The notes under the pieces: model-generated | Databases searched by the model: none | What the model saw: the letters and a program-made list of their open reading frames with translations, nothing else | Told to the model about the DNA's origin: nothing | Shown: one piece after another, positions 1 through 6,639 of the stretch | Position numbering within the stretch: position 1 is the stretch's first letter | How the letters are laid out: every line of letters begins with the position of its first letter | Program-made: the position numbers and the translations under genes | Source of the DNA: Chloroflexota bacterium | GTDB taxonomy: Bacteria > Chloroflexota > Limnocylindria > Limnocylindrales > CSP1-4 | DNA length: 11,997 nucleotides | Direction of reading: 5' to 3' | NCBI GenBank assembly: GCA_003157175.1 | Contig: PMIQ01000218.1 | Coordinates: forward strand, 15,487 to 27,483

Positions 1-513
<513 letters not shown>

Positions 514-579
514 CGCGCTCCTTGGACGAACCGGCGGTCCGAGCGGAGGGGGGGCGCTGGACGGCCGTCGTAGTTCTGA

Positions 580-610
580 GCTAATTCCGACCCCTATTAT
601 CGGGATTAGC
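580..610. promoter_or_regulatory. inverted repeat over the sufB -10: probable operator
   Basis: Two 11-base arms, GCTAATTCCGA (580-590) and TCGGGATTAGC (600-610), are inverted copies with one mismatch (10 of 11 paired) around a 9-base spacer. The repeat spans the -10 hexamer and the expected start of transcription, a typical place for a repressor. SUF operons are often controlled by Fe-S-sensing regulators such as SufR or IscR, but I do not recognise this as a known motif of either, and no regulator gene is adjacent. It could also form a hairpin in the 5' leader, although most of it lies at or upstream of the predicted start. Confidence 0.55.
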
Positions 611-624
611 GCCCGGGGAGTCAA
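596..624 (-). promoter_or_regulatory. sigma70-type promoter of sufB
   Basis: On the minus strand, TTGACT (624-619) matches the -35 consensus at 5 of 6 positions and GATAAT (601-596) matches the -10 at 5 of 6, separated by exactly 17 bases. Transcription would begin near 589 and give a leader of about 75 bases before the sufB ATG at 513. The lower part of the promoter is covered by the inverted repeat at 580-610. Confidence 0.7.
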
Positions 625-704
625 ACACGGTCGTTGCCGGAGTCGGAGCCGGGGCCGGGCCCGGGGCTTGCCTCCGGCGAGTAGTCGGTCTCGGTGATGG
701 TGTT

Positions 705-1463
705 GTGGAGTGGAACCGTGCTATCCTGCCGGCCGCTGGAGGTCCGACGCCCTCAGCCAGCCCAAACAAGAGTCCGCCACCACACCGTCGCCCGCCAGTG
801 ACCCGGCATCTCACCGCCGGGAGGACGCGGACTCCGAGGAGCCTCTTGAGACTCACCCCGAGAGCGGCAGGAATCGCAGCGCTGGTGGCAACCCTCGTCT
901 TCGTCGGTTCCGCCGTCGCGGTGCTGCCCACGTTTTCGGACGCCCAGGCCGGCCCAATCGTAGCGAGCGACTCGGCCCTGGCGGCGGGAGCGTTCCCTCA
1001 GAGCACGTGGCTTGACCCATCGCTGGCACCGACCACAGCCCCCGCGACCGCCACGCCCTCGGAAACGCCGCCAGCGACCCCGAGCGCGACCCCAAGCGCG
1101 ACCCCAAGCGCGGCGCCGGCCGCGAAACCCAAGCCGAAGCCCAAGGCCAAGCCCAAGCCGATCACCTACGCGAATACGGTCGCCGGCGCTCGGGCATACG
1201 CCAGGGCTCGCCTTGGGACCCGGCAATACAACTGCATCAACGCGCTCTTCACGCGCGAATCGAAGTGGAACCCCCTGGCCGGCAAGGTGACTTCGGCCTA
1301 CGGGATCCCCCAGGCATTCCCCGGATCGAAGATGGCAGCGTTTGGGTCGAACTGGCGCACCAGCCCCATCACGCAGGTGAAATGGGGCATCTGGTACGCG
1401 GACAGCCGGTACGGCTCGGCTTGCGCCGCCTGGTCTTTCTGGGAGGCACACGGCTGGTATTAG
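705..1463 (+). CDS. secreted transglycosylase-like (lysozyme-fold) protein
   Basis: Probably an exported peptidoglycan-cleaving enzyme. Numbering from GTG 705 (252 aa), residues 54-76 are a hydrophobic export segment. Residues 107-152 are a low-complexity linker of Ala-Thr-Pro-Ser repeats followed by Lys-Pro repeats. Residues 155-252 form the catalytic-type domain, with FTRESKWNP (candidate catalytic Glu185), AYGIPQAFPGSKM, a TQVKWGIWY segment and the ending SACAAWSFWEAHGWY. This matches the transglycosylase-like domain of actinobacterial resuscitation/aggregation-promoting-type proteins. Cys177 and Cys240 could form a disulfide. The start is uncertain: GTG 798 or TTG 846 are in frame, and TTG 846 has GAGGAG at 836-841, four bases upstream, and would put a short Arg-containing n-region directly before the hydrophobic core. 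I kept the longest frame. It is divergent from sufB. Confidence 0.8.
   Translation: MEWNRAILPAAGGPTPSASPNKSPPPHRRPPVTRHLTAGRTRTPRSLLRLTPRAAGIAALVATLVFVGSAVAVLPTFSDAQAGPIVASDSALAAGAFPQSTWLDPSLAPTTAPATATPSETPPATPSATPSATPSAAPAAKPKPKPKAKPKPITYANTVAGARAYARARLGTRQYNCINALFTRESKWNPLAGKVTSAYGIPQAFPGSKMAAFGSNWRTSPITQVKWGIWYADSRYGSACAAWSFWEAHGWY
1074..1109 (+). repeat. 12-bp tandem repeat, 3 units, coding for a Pro/Ser/Thr linker
   Basis: Three consecutive copies of GCGACCCCRAGC lie at 1074-1085, 1086-1097 and 1098-1109; the last two are identical. They encode the Ala-Thr-Pro-Ser steps of the linker in the transglycosylase-like protein. A Lys-Pro-rich stretch follows to about 1160. Such linkers usually span or bind the cell wall, and the tract can expand or contract by slippage. 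Confidence 0.8.
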
Positions 1464-1474
1464 AGGCGCCGCGT

Positions 1475-1494
1475 CGCCCGGGCCGTGCCCGGCG
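1475..1494 (+). terminator. GC-rich hairpin just after the transglycosylase stop
   Basis: CGCCCGGGC (1475-1483) pairs with GCCCGGCG (1487-1494) as an 8-bp stem with one bulged C and a 3-base loop, 11 bases after the TAG at 1461-1463. There is no T-tract. It may terminate as a U-less hairpin or simply protect the 3' end. Confidence 0.35.
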
Positions 1495-1659
1495 GCTCCT
1501 GCCCGGGCGTCCCGTGGCCCCTTACACCGTGACCCCTTACCGCGGCCGACCTGGCGACCCCCCAAAAGCCGCAGGACAAGTAGGTCATTCGTGAAACTGG
1601 GCGTGGGCGCGATCCTTCCCCGGTGAACAGACGGCTCCAGGTGGCGCCGCCCATCGAGG

Positions 1660-1785
1660 ATTGGCTGGGCGTCCGGAGACGCGCAGGAGATCGTCGACAG
1701 CGACCGCCACGAAGATCCGCTGCTGGCGAAACCCTTCTCGCCGGAAACCCTGCTCGCGGCAGTGGATGCGGTGCTGGCGCCGGCC
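1660..1785 (+). pseudogene. remnant of a response-regulator receiver domain (C-terminal third)
   Basis: In the frame starting at 1660 the sequence reads IGWASGDAQEIV, then about 10 residues, then LLAKPFSPETLLAAVDAVLAP. This is the usual order of receiver-domain strand 4 (an ASGD-type segment), the conserved Lys-Pro-Phe after strand 5 (Lys codon at 1729-1731) and the last helix (ETLLAAVDAVL). The N-terminal acidic pair and the phospho-acceptor Asp are absent in all frames upstream, so it cannot be a working receiver. It happens to be in frame with glgX downstream, joined by an Arg/Pro-rich run. It is most likely the tail of a lost regulator or hybrid-kinase gene. The match is short and made by eye. 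Confidence 0.45.
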
Positions 1786-2004
1786 GCGACGGTCACGCGC
1801 CGCCCGACGAGGAGACCACACAGGCAGACACTGCTGCCCCGGCGATCGACGCCTGGCCGATGGAAGCAGAGGAAGATAGGACCGCCGCCGCGGTCTGAGC
1901 CAGATGGGCACGGCAGAGTTCCGTGTGCACGTCGCACCGCCGTGTGTCAGTCTGACGCCATCAAGTGGCCGTCCCAAATAACGCCAGCGAGGGGTCATCT
2001 CGAG

Positions 2005-4116
2005 ATGGAGTTGTGGCCGGGGAAGCCGTTTCCGTTGGGCGCGACCACTTCGGAGACCGGCACCAACTTCGCCGTGGCCTCTGACATCGCCGACAGCGTG
2101 GTCTTGTGCCTGTTTGACAAGGCCGGCCACGAGGAGCAGCTCCAACTGCAGGAGGTGGACGGCGGGATCTGGCACGGCTTCGTGCCGGGTGTCGGGCCGG
2201 GTCAGCGCTACGGCTACCGGGTCGTCGGCCCGTTCGCGCCGGCGCGCGGCCTCCGCTGCAACGCCAACAAGCTGCTCCTGGACCCGTATGCACGGGCGAT
2301 AGACGGCGACGTCACCTGGGGCGACGAGATCCTGGGCTACCCGCCGGGCAACCCCGATGACTGCAGCACGCTCGATTCGGCGCCGTTCGTGCCGCGCGGG
2401 CTGGTCGTCGCGGATGGCTTCGATTGGGGCGGCGACCGACCGCCGGCGATCCCCTACTCCGACACGATCATCTACGAAACCCATGTCAAGGGCTTCAGCC
2501 AGCGGCATCCTGGCGTTCCGAAGGCGCTGCGCGGGACATACGCGGGGTTGGTCGCGCCGGCCGCCCTGGAGCACCTGGCGTCGCTGGGAGTGACCGCGGT
2601 GGAGCTGCTGCCGGTCCACCACCACGTCGACGACGGTCTCCTTCGGTCCAAGGACCTCACGGACTACTGGGGCTACAGCACCCTCGGATTCTTCGCGCCG
2701 CACGCCGGCTATTCCGCGAAGGTCCGGGCGGGCCGGCCCGGCGGTCAGGTGGCCGAGTTCAAGGCGATGGTCAGGGCCCTCCATGCCGCCGGCATCGAGG
2801 TCATCCTCGACGTCGTGTTCAACCACACCGCGGAGGGCAACCACCTGGGCCCGACGCTATCTTTTCGCGGTTTCGACAACACCGCCTACTACCGCCTGAC
2901 GGCGAGTCAGCCGCGCTACTACTTCGACACCACTGGCACGGGCAACAGCCTCAACGTCGACTCCCCCGTCTGCCTGCGGCTGATCATGGACTCGCTCCGG
3001 TACTGGGTCCAGGAGATGCACGTCGACGGCTTCCGGTTCGACCTGGCCGCCGCGCTGGCTCGCGAGCACGGCGTGTTCGACAGCGTCTCGGCCTTCTTCG
3101 ATCTGGTCTCGCAGGATCCCGTGATCTCGCGCGTGAAGCTGATCGCCGAACCCTGGGACGTCGGCCAGCCGGACAGCTTCGACCTTGGTCGCTTCCCCGA
3201 CATGTGGAGCGAGTGGAACGGCAAATATCGCGACAGCGTCCGCGACTTCTGGCGCGGCCAGGCCGGCACGCTGCCCGAGCTGGCGACCCGGCTCACCGGC
3301 TCGTCGGATCTGTACGGGCTGTCGCACCGCCGGCCCAACGCCTCGATCAACTACGCGACCTGCCACGACGGCTTCACTCTCCGTGACCTGGTCACCTACG
3401 AACAGAAGCGCAACGAGGCAAACGGCGAATCGAACGACGACGGCACGGACGACAACCGCTCCTGGAACTGCGGAGTCGAAGGCCCTACCGAAGACGCCGC
3501 GGTGACGGCGCTTCGGGCGCGCCAGTCGCGGTCGATCCTGGCCACGCTGCTTCTGAGCCTGGGCGTGCCGATGCTTCTCGGCGGCGACGAGATCGGCCGA
3601 ACCCAGCAGGGCAACAACAACGCCTATTGCCAGGACAACGAGATCTCCTGGTTCGATTGGAAGGCGGCCGACGCGGACCTGCTGGCGTTCAGCCGCCAGC
3701 TCATCGCCCTGCGGCGTCGACACCACGTCCTGAGGCGCCGACGATTCGTCACCGGGGCGATGCAGGGCGATATCCAGTGGTTCACGCCGGCCGGATCCGC
3801 CATGACAGACTCCGACTGGCTGGCGGGCTGGACGCACAGCGTCGTTGCCTACTTCGACGGCATCCGCGACGCGGACCGCGACGAGCGCGGCCGGCCCATG
3901 CTCGATGACGATCTGCTGCTGGTGATCAACGGCTGGCGGGAGCCGTTGACCTTTACCCTGCCCGACGTGGGGTCGCCCCGAGCCTGGGGATGGGAGCTGG
4001 ACACGTTCAGCGGGACCTTCGGGAAGGCCGGCGGAAGGGGCGGCGCGGCGGGCGCGACGATCACCGTCGGGCCTCGGTCGCTGGTCCTCTTGAGAGCGCC
4101 TCGGGCCGCCAGCTGA
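2005..4116 (+). CDS. glgX: glycogen debranching enzyme GlgX (GH13, isoamylase type)
   Basis: Hydrolyses alpha-1,6 branches of glycogen or limit dextrin in the cytoplasm. The protein of 703 aa fits the GlgX/TreX range. It has an N-terminal CBM48-like domain (about 1-130, starting PGKPFPLGATTSETGTNFAV), a GH13 barrel (about 150-570) and a beta-rich C-terminal domain. Family signatures are YWGY (221-224), DVVFNH (269-274), nucleophile Asp346 in GFRFD, acid/base Glu382 in IAEPWD, transition-state Asp455 in CHDGFTL, SWNCGVEGPT, and GGDE (526-529) followed by GRTQQGNNNAYCQDNEISW. All three catalytic carboxylates are present. ATG 2005 was chosen because MELWPGKPFPLG is the family N-terminus; an in-frame upstream ATG at 1762 lies in receiver-domain debris. 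No other glg gene is adjacent. A TreX or isoamylase label is equally possible at family level. Confidence 0.95.
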   Translation: MELWPGKPFPLGATTSETGTNFAVASDIADSVVLCLFDKAGHEEQLQLQEVDGGIWHGFVPGVGPGQRYGYRVVGPFAPARGLRCNANKLLLDPYARAIDGDVTWGDEILGYPPGNPDDCSTLDSAPFVPRGLVVADGFDWGGDRPPAIPYSDTIIYETHVKGFSQRHPGVPKALRGTYAGLVAPAALEHLASLGVTAVELLPVHHHVDDGLLRSKDLTDYWGYSTLGFFAPHAGYSAKVRAGRPGGQVAEFKAMVRALHAAGIEVILDVVFNHTAEGNHLGPTLSFRGFDNTAYYRLTASQPRYYFDTTGTGNSLNVDSPVCLRLIMDSLRYWVQEMHVDGFRFDLAAALAREHGVFDSVSAFFDLVSQDPVISRVKLIAEPWDVGQPDSFDLGRFPDMWSEWNGKYRDSVRDFWRGQAGTLPELATRLTGSSDLYGLSHRRPNASINYATCHDGFTLRDLVTYEQKRNEANGESNDDGTDDNRSWNCGVEGPTEDAAVTALRARQSRSILATLLLSLGVPMLLGGDEIGRTQQGNNNAYCQDNEISWFDWKAADADLLAFSRQLIALRRRHHVLRRRRFVTGAMQGDIQWFTPAGSAMTDSDWLAGWTHSVVAYFDGIRDADRDERGRPMLDDDLLLVINGWREPLTFTLPDVGSPRAWGWELDTFSGTFGKAGGRGGAAGATITVGPRSLVLLRAPRAAS

Positions 4117-4133
4117 GCCGGGCGATTCCCGGC
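4117..4133 (+). terminator. perfect 6-bp GC hairpin abutting the glgX stop
   Basis: GCCGGG (4117-4122) and CCCGGC (4128-4133) form a perfect stem with a 5-base loop (CGATT), starting directly after the TGA at 4114-4116. No T-tract follows. It is a candidate U-less terminator or 3' stabilising stem. Confidence 0.4.
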
Positions 4134-4155
4134 AGCCGCCCGCTTCGACTTCACT

Positions 4156-4161
4156 CACAAT
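4156..4161 (+). promoter_or_regulatory. -10-like element six bases before the glycosylase start
   Basis: CACAAT (4156-4161) is followed by six bases and then the ATG at 4168. The hexamer is one base off TACAAT. The spacing equals that of three other genes here and would give a leaderless mRNA. No clear -35 is seen and no Shine-Dalgarno precedes the ATG. Confidence 0.35.
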
Positions 4162-4167
4162 CGCACC

Positions 4168-5523
4168 ATGGCCCACCAGATCAGCCTCGCCGTGGCGCGT
4201 CGCTTTCTTGCGATCCGCCATCTGCTCGCCCCGCCGCGGGCTCTTCCGGCCGAACCGGAGAGCGTCATGGCGGTCGTGGACCGCTTCGGGTCGCTGCAGT
4301 TCGACCCACTCGAGGTGGCCGGCCGCAACCACGACCTGGTCCTCCAGGCCCGCATCGCCGGCTATCGCCGCGAGCTGACCGACGAGTTGCTCTATGGTCG
4401 GCGGCTGCTCTTCGAGGCGCATAACAAGGCCCTGAACCTTCTGCCTGCCCGCGAGCTCCCCTACTACAGAATCACCTGGGATCGCGGCGCCGACGGATGG
4501 GCGGGCCGGTTGCTGACGGAGCAGGCCCCGCTCGCGCAGAAGCTGCTGGCAGCGATCACGACCCAAGGTCCGAAGTGCTCGGCCGATTTCGAGCGCGAGG
4601 GGTCGATCGCCTGGTACTGGGGACCCACGACGGCAGTGCGAGCGGTCCTGGAGGCGTTCGCCGAGTGCGGCCGGCTGGGCCTTGCCCGCAGGGACGGCAA
4701 CCGCCGCTACTACGACCTGGTCGAGCGGCTCTTCCCCGCCGACCTGCTGGCCATCCGCATCCCCGAGCGGGAGCAGCGCCGCCACAAGCTCCTGTCGCGG
4801 TATCGGGCGCACGGTCTATTGGGCGCCACGGGCAGCGCCGAGTTATGGCTGGGGATTGGACCGGCGCCGTTGCGGACGGAGCTCCGTGCCGAGCTGATGG
4901 ATCGCGGGGAGATCTTGCCGGCCGCGGTCGAGGGCCTCAAGGGTCAGCGCTTCATCGTGGCCGACGAGCTGCCCTTGCTCGCCCAGGCGGGGCGCGAGAT
5001 CGCGGCGGAGGCCGCTGGGGCGCCCGCCCAACCGGGAGACGGGGCCCCCGGCGCCAGCTTCCTCGCCCCGCTCGATCCGATCATGTGGGATCGCGAGGCG
5101 CTCGAGCCGCTCTACGGCTTCGAGTATCGCTGGGAGGTCTACACGCCCGCGGCGAAGCGCCGCTGGGGCTACTACGTCCTGCCGATCCTCTTTGGCGATC
5201 GGCTGGTGGGGCGGATCGAGCCGCGCATCGATAGGGCGGGCAGGATCGTCCGCGTCCTGGGCCTGGCCTGGGAGACGGGGTTCGATCCGCTGGCCTCATC
5301 GGAGTTCGTGGCCGCATTCGCCGACGCTCTGCGCGCCTACCTCCAGTTCGGCAGCGCAGATTCGCTGGTGCCGCCGCCAGGAACCAGCCACCGGCCGCTG
5401 TTCCGGGCGATTTCGGCGCAGGTTCCGGTTCGCCGCGGGGGCGCGGCGGCCCACCACGACGGCGGCGCGACTCGCCCTGGGCCCGCGAAGACCGCCGCGG
5501 CACACCGGGTCGCCCTTTCGTAG
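4168..5523 (+). CDS. YcaQ/AlkZ-family DNA glycosylase (winged-helix, HTH_42)
   Basis: Members of this family excise bulky or crosslinked alkylated bases, including interstrand crosslinks; AlkZ does so for azinomycin self-resistance. The 451-aa protein shows the family pattern: an N-terminal segment with FGSLQFDP, giving the catalytic-type Gln44-Phe-Asp46 (QxD) motif, then GRNHDLVLQAR, FEAHNKALNLLP, a winged-helix middle, and the C-terminal signature LAPLDPIMWDR (from residue 299), EVYTPAAKRRWGYYVLPILFGDRLVGRIEPRIDR. The last 40 or so residues are low-complexity Ala/Gly/Arg. It is about 40 residues longer than E. coli YcaQ. It lies 51 bases after glgX, with its own -10-like element and no Shine-Dalgarno. 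The substrate is not predictable; the QxD form resembles YcaQ rather than the QxQ form described for AlkZ. Confidence 0.87.
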   Translation: MAHQISLAVARRFLAIRHLLAPPRALPAEPESVMAVVDRFGSLQFDPLEVAGRNHDLVLQARIAGYRRELTDELLYGRRLLFEAHNKALNLLPARELPYYRITWDRGADGWAGRLLTEQAPLAQKLLAAITTQGPKCSADFEREGSIAWYWGPTTAVRAVLEAFAECGRLGLARRDGNRRYYDLVERLFPADLLAIRIPEREQRRHKLLSRYRAHGLLGATGSAELWLGIGPAPLRTELRAELMDRGEILPAAVEGLKGQRFIVADELPLLAQAGREIAAEAAGAPAQPGDGAPGASFLAPLDPIMWDREALEPLYGFEYRWEVYTPAAKRRWGYYVLPILFGDRLVGRIEPRIDRAGRIVRVLGLAWETGFDPLASSEFVAAFADALRAYLQFGSADSLVPPPGTSHRPLFRAISAQVPVRRGGAAAHHDGGATRPGPAKTAAAHRVALS

Positions 5524-5620
5524 CCGCCGTTGCGCGGCCCGGGCGGACCAACTCTCCTGAGACCCACCCGTTCGGAGCGTGAGAGTATCTCTTCGTCCAC
5601 ATAGCATTAGGAGTCGGACC

Positions 5621-6061
5621 ATGGCGGCTATTCGTCGCGCGACGGTGAAATGGGACGGGGATCTCGCAACGGGCGATGGCCACGTCAGCGCCACCACGAG
5701 CCGCGCTTTCTCGGCGTTGCCGGTGACATGGGCCTCGCGAACCGAGCACGCCGACGGCCGAACGAGCCCGGAGGAGCTACTGGCCGCGGCTCACGCCAGT
5801 TGTTTCTCGATGGCGTTCTCGAGCGAGCTGGCCAAGGCCGGCACACCGCCGACCAGCCTTGAAGTCAGCTCGGAGGTAACCTTCGATCGAGTCGACGGCA
5901 AGTGGACCGTCATCTCGAGCAAGCTGACCGTTCGCGGCAAAGTGCACGGTCTGGATAACGATCGTTTCCGCGACATCGCGGCGCAGGCCAGGGACGGCTG
6001 CCCGATCTCGCGCGCTCTGGTCGGGAACGTCGCCATCAGCCTGGATGCCGCGCTCGATTAA
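5621..6061 (+). CDS. OsmC-family peroxiredoxin
   Basis: OsmC/Ohr proteins are thiol peroxidases that reduce organic hydroperoxides and are usually induced by osmotic or oxidative stress. The 146-aa product is close to the length of E. coli OsmC (143). Both active-site cysteines are present: Cys61 in AAAHASCFSMAF and Cys127 in DGCPISRAL. The N-terminal ATVKWDGDL, the TSPEELLAAAH run and the final NVAISLDAAL are typical of the OsmC rather than the Ohr subgroup. ATG 5621 is supported by AGGAG at 5609-5613, seven bases upstream; an in-frame start at 5579 would only add an atypical Arg-rich extension. It sits 97 bases after the glycosylase gene, so it may have its own promoter; TAGCAT at 5602-5607 is too close to be useful. 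Function is secure at family level. Confidence 0.93.
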   Translation: MAAIRRATVKWDGDLATGDGHVSATTSRAFSALPVTWASRTEHADGRTSPEELLAAAHASCFSMAFSSELAKAGTPPTSLEVSSEVTFDRVDGKWTVISSKLTVRGKVHGLDNDRFRDIAAQARDGCPISRALVGNVAISLDAALD

Positions 6062-6081
6062 CGGGCGGTTGCTCCGGCTGC

Positions 6082-6087
6082 TACTCT
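6082..6087 (+). promoter_or_regulatory. -10 element of a probable leaderless promoter (membrane protein gene)
   Basis: TACTCT (6082-6087) fits TANNNT and is followed by exactly six bases before ATG 6094, so transcription would start at or next to the start codon. TTAACG, 18 bases upstream and overlapping the osmC stop, is a weak -35 (4 of 6). No Shine-Dalgarno precedes the ATG. Confidence 0.5.
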
Positions 6088-6093
6088 CGCTCC

Positions 6094-6639
6094 ATGAACG
6101 ACACGAACCAGCCGCCCAAGGCGGTGCGAATCAATAGCTGGGGTTTCGAAACCGATACGTCGGGCGGCCGAAGGCGCATACCCCTCTTCGGCGTGTTCCT
6201 GATTCTCTTTGGGGTGCTGCTCGCGGCCGGGCAGCTGTTCAAGGTCGCCCAGCTCGGAGCCTCGGCTCTCTTCCTGGCCCTGGGCATCGTTCTGCTGCTC
6301 GTATGGGTGCGCGATCATAGCGACGCGGCGCTCTACATCGGTCTCGTGGTGACGGCACTTGCGCTCGGGGATCTTCTGACGGGCGCCGGGGTGGTCAAGG
6401 GCAGCGGCTGGGGAGCGCTCTTTCTCGGGGTCGGCCTCCTCGCCATCGCGCCGATCAGGGCCCGCACCGGCAGGAGCTGGGGCTGGCCGGTGGTCCTCGG
6501 CGGGCTGCTCTGCCTGTGGGGCGGGGGCGACGTCGCGACCAGCTACACCAGCGTCGATGGTGGCCGTCTCGTCGGGCCGGCGCTGCTCGTGCTCCTCGGC
6601 ATCTGGATCCTCAGCCGGAACCAGCGCTGGCGCGTCTGA
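6094..6639 (+). CDS. small multi-pass membrane protein of unknown function
   Basis: I do not recognise a named family. The 181-aa product has a polar N-terminus of about 28 residues (including GGRRR before the first helix). Five or six hydrophobic segments follow near 30-47, 52-72, 78-96, 104-120, 129-145 and 159-174, ending in the basic tail SRNQRWRV. The short helices separated by tight Gly-rich turns resemble small integral proteins of the LiaF/DUF5668 kind, but this is only a resemblance. No catalytic motif is visible. ATG 6094 is 32 bases after the osmC stop and is preceded by a leaderless-type -10. Its last 29 bases overlap the 3' end of the minus-strand response regulator gene. That it is a real gene is supported by the consistent hydrophobic pattern. 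Confidence 0.8.
   Translation: MNDTNQPPKAVRINSWGFETDTSGGRRRIPLFGVFLILFGVLLAAGQLFKVAQLGASALFLALGIVLLLVWVRDHSDAALYIGLVVTALALGDLLTGAGVVKGSGWGALFLGVGLLAIAPIRARTGRSWGWPVVLGGLLCLWGGGDVATSYTSVDGGRLVGPALLVLLGIWILSRNQRWRV

Larger units (their letters stand above)
1464..2004. other. 541-bp stretch without an intact gene
   Basis: The stretch contains the hairpin at 1475-1494, a receiver-domain remnant near 1660-1785 and an Arg/Pro-rich region with no protein-like pattern. GAGGGG at 1989-1994, ten bases before the ATG at 2005, is a modest Shine-Dalgarno for glgX. I found no convincing promoter: a CTGAC near 1953 lacks a good -10 at the right spacing. No tRNA or structured RNA was recognised. Confidence 0.6.

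Noticed and set aside
1074..1160. Tandem repeats considered as a CRISPR or regulatory array
   Set aside because: Units are 12 bp, contiguous without spacers, and encode a Pro-rich protein linker.
753..1937. Minus-strand open frame of 394 codons
   Set aside because: Its translation is low-complexity Arg/Gly-rich and lies opposite the transglycosylase-like gene; no domain or ribosome site.
1762..2004. N-terminal extension making a 784-aa GlgX
   Set aside because: The extra 81 residues are receiver-domain debris plus an Arg/Pro-rich run; MELWPGKPFPLG at 2005 is the family N-terminus.
1940..2004. Possible promoter of glgX (CTGACG near 1953)
   Set aside because: The only hexamers at the right spacing are poor -10 matches, so no promoter is called.
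2857..4812. Long minus-strand open frame (651 codons) opposite glgX and the glycosylase
   Set aside because: It is a mirror of two well-supported genes in high-GC DNA and its translation matches no protein pattern.
5579..5620. Earlier start for the OsmC-family gene
   Set aside because: It adds 14 atypical Arg/Ser residues, while ATG 5621 has AGGAG at seven bases and matches the family N-terminus.
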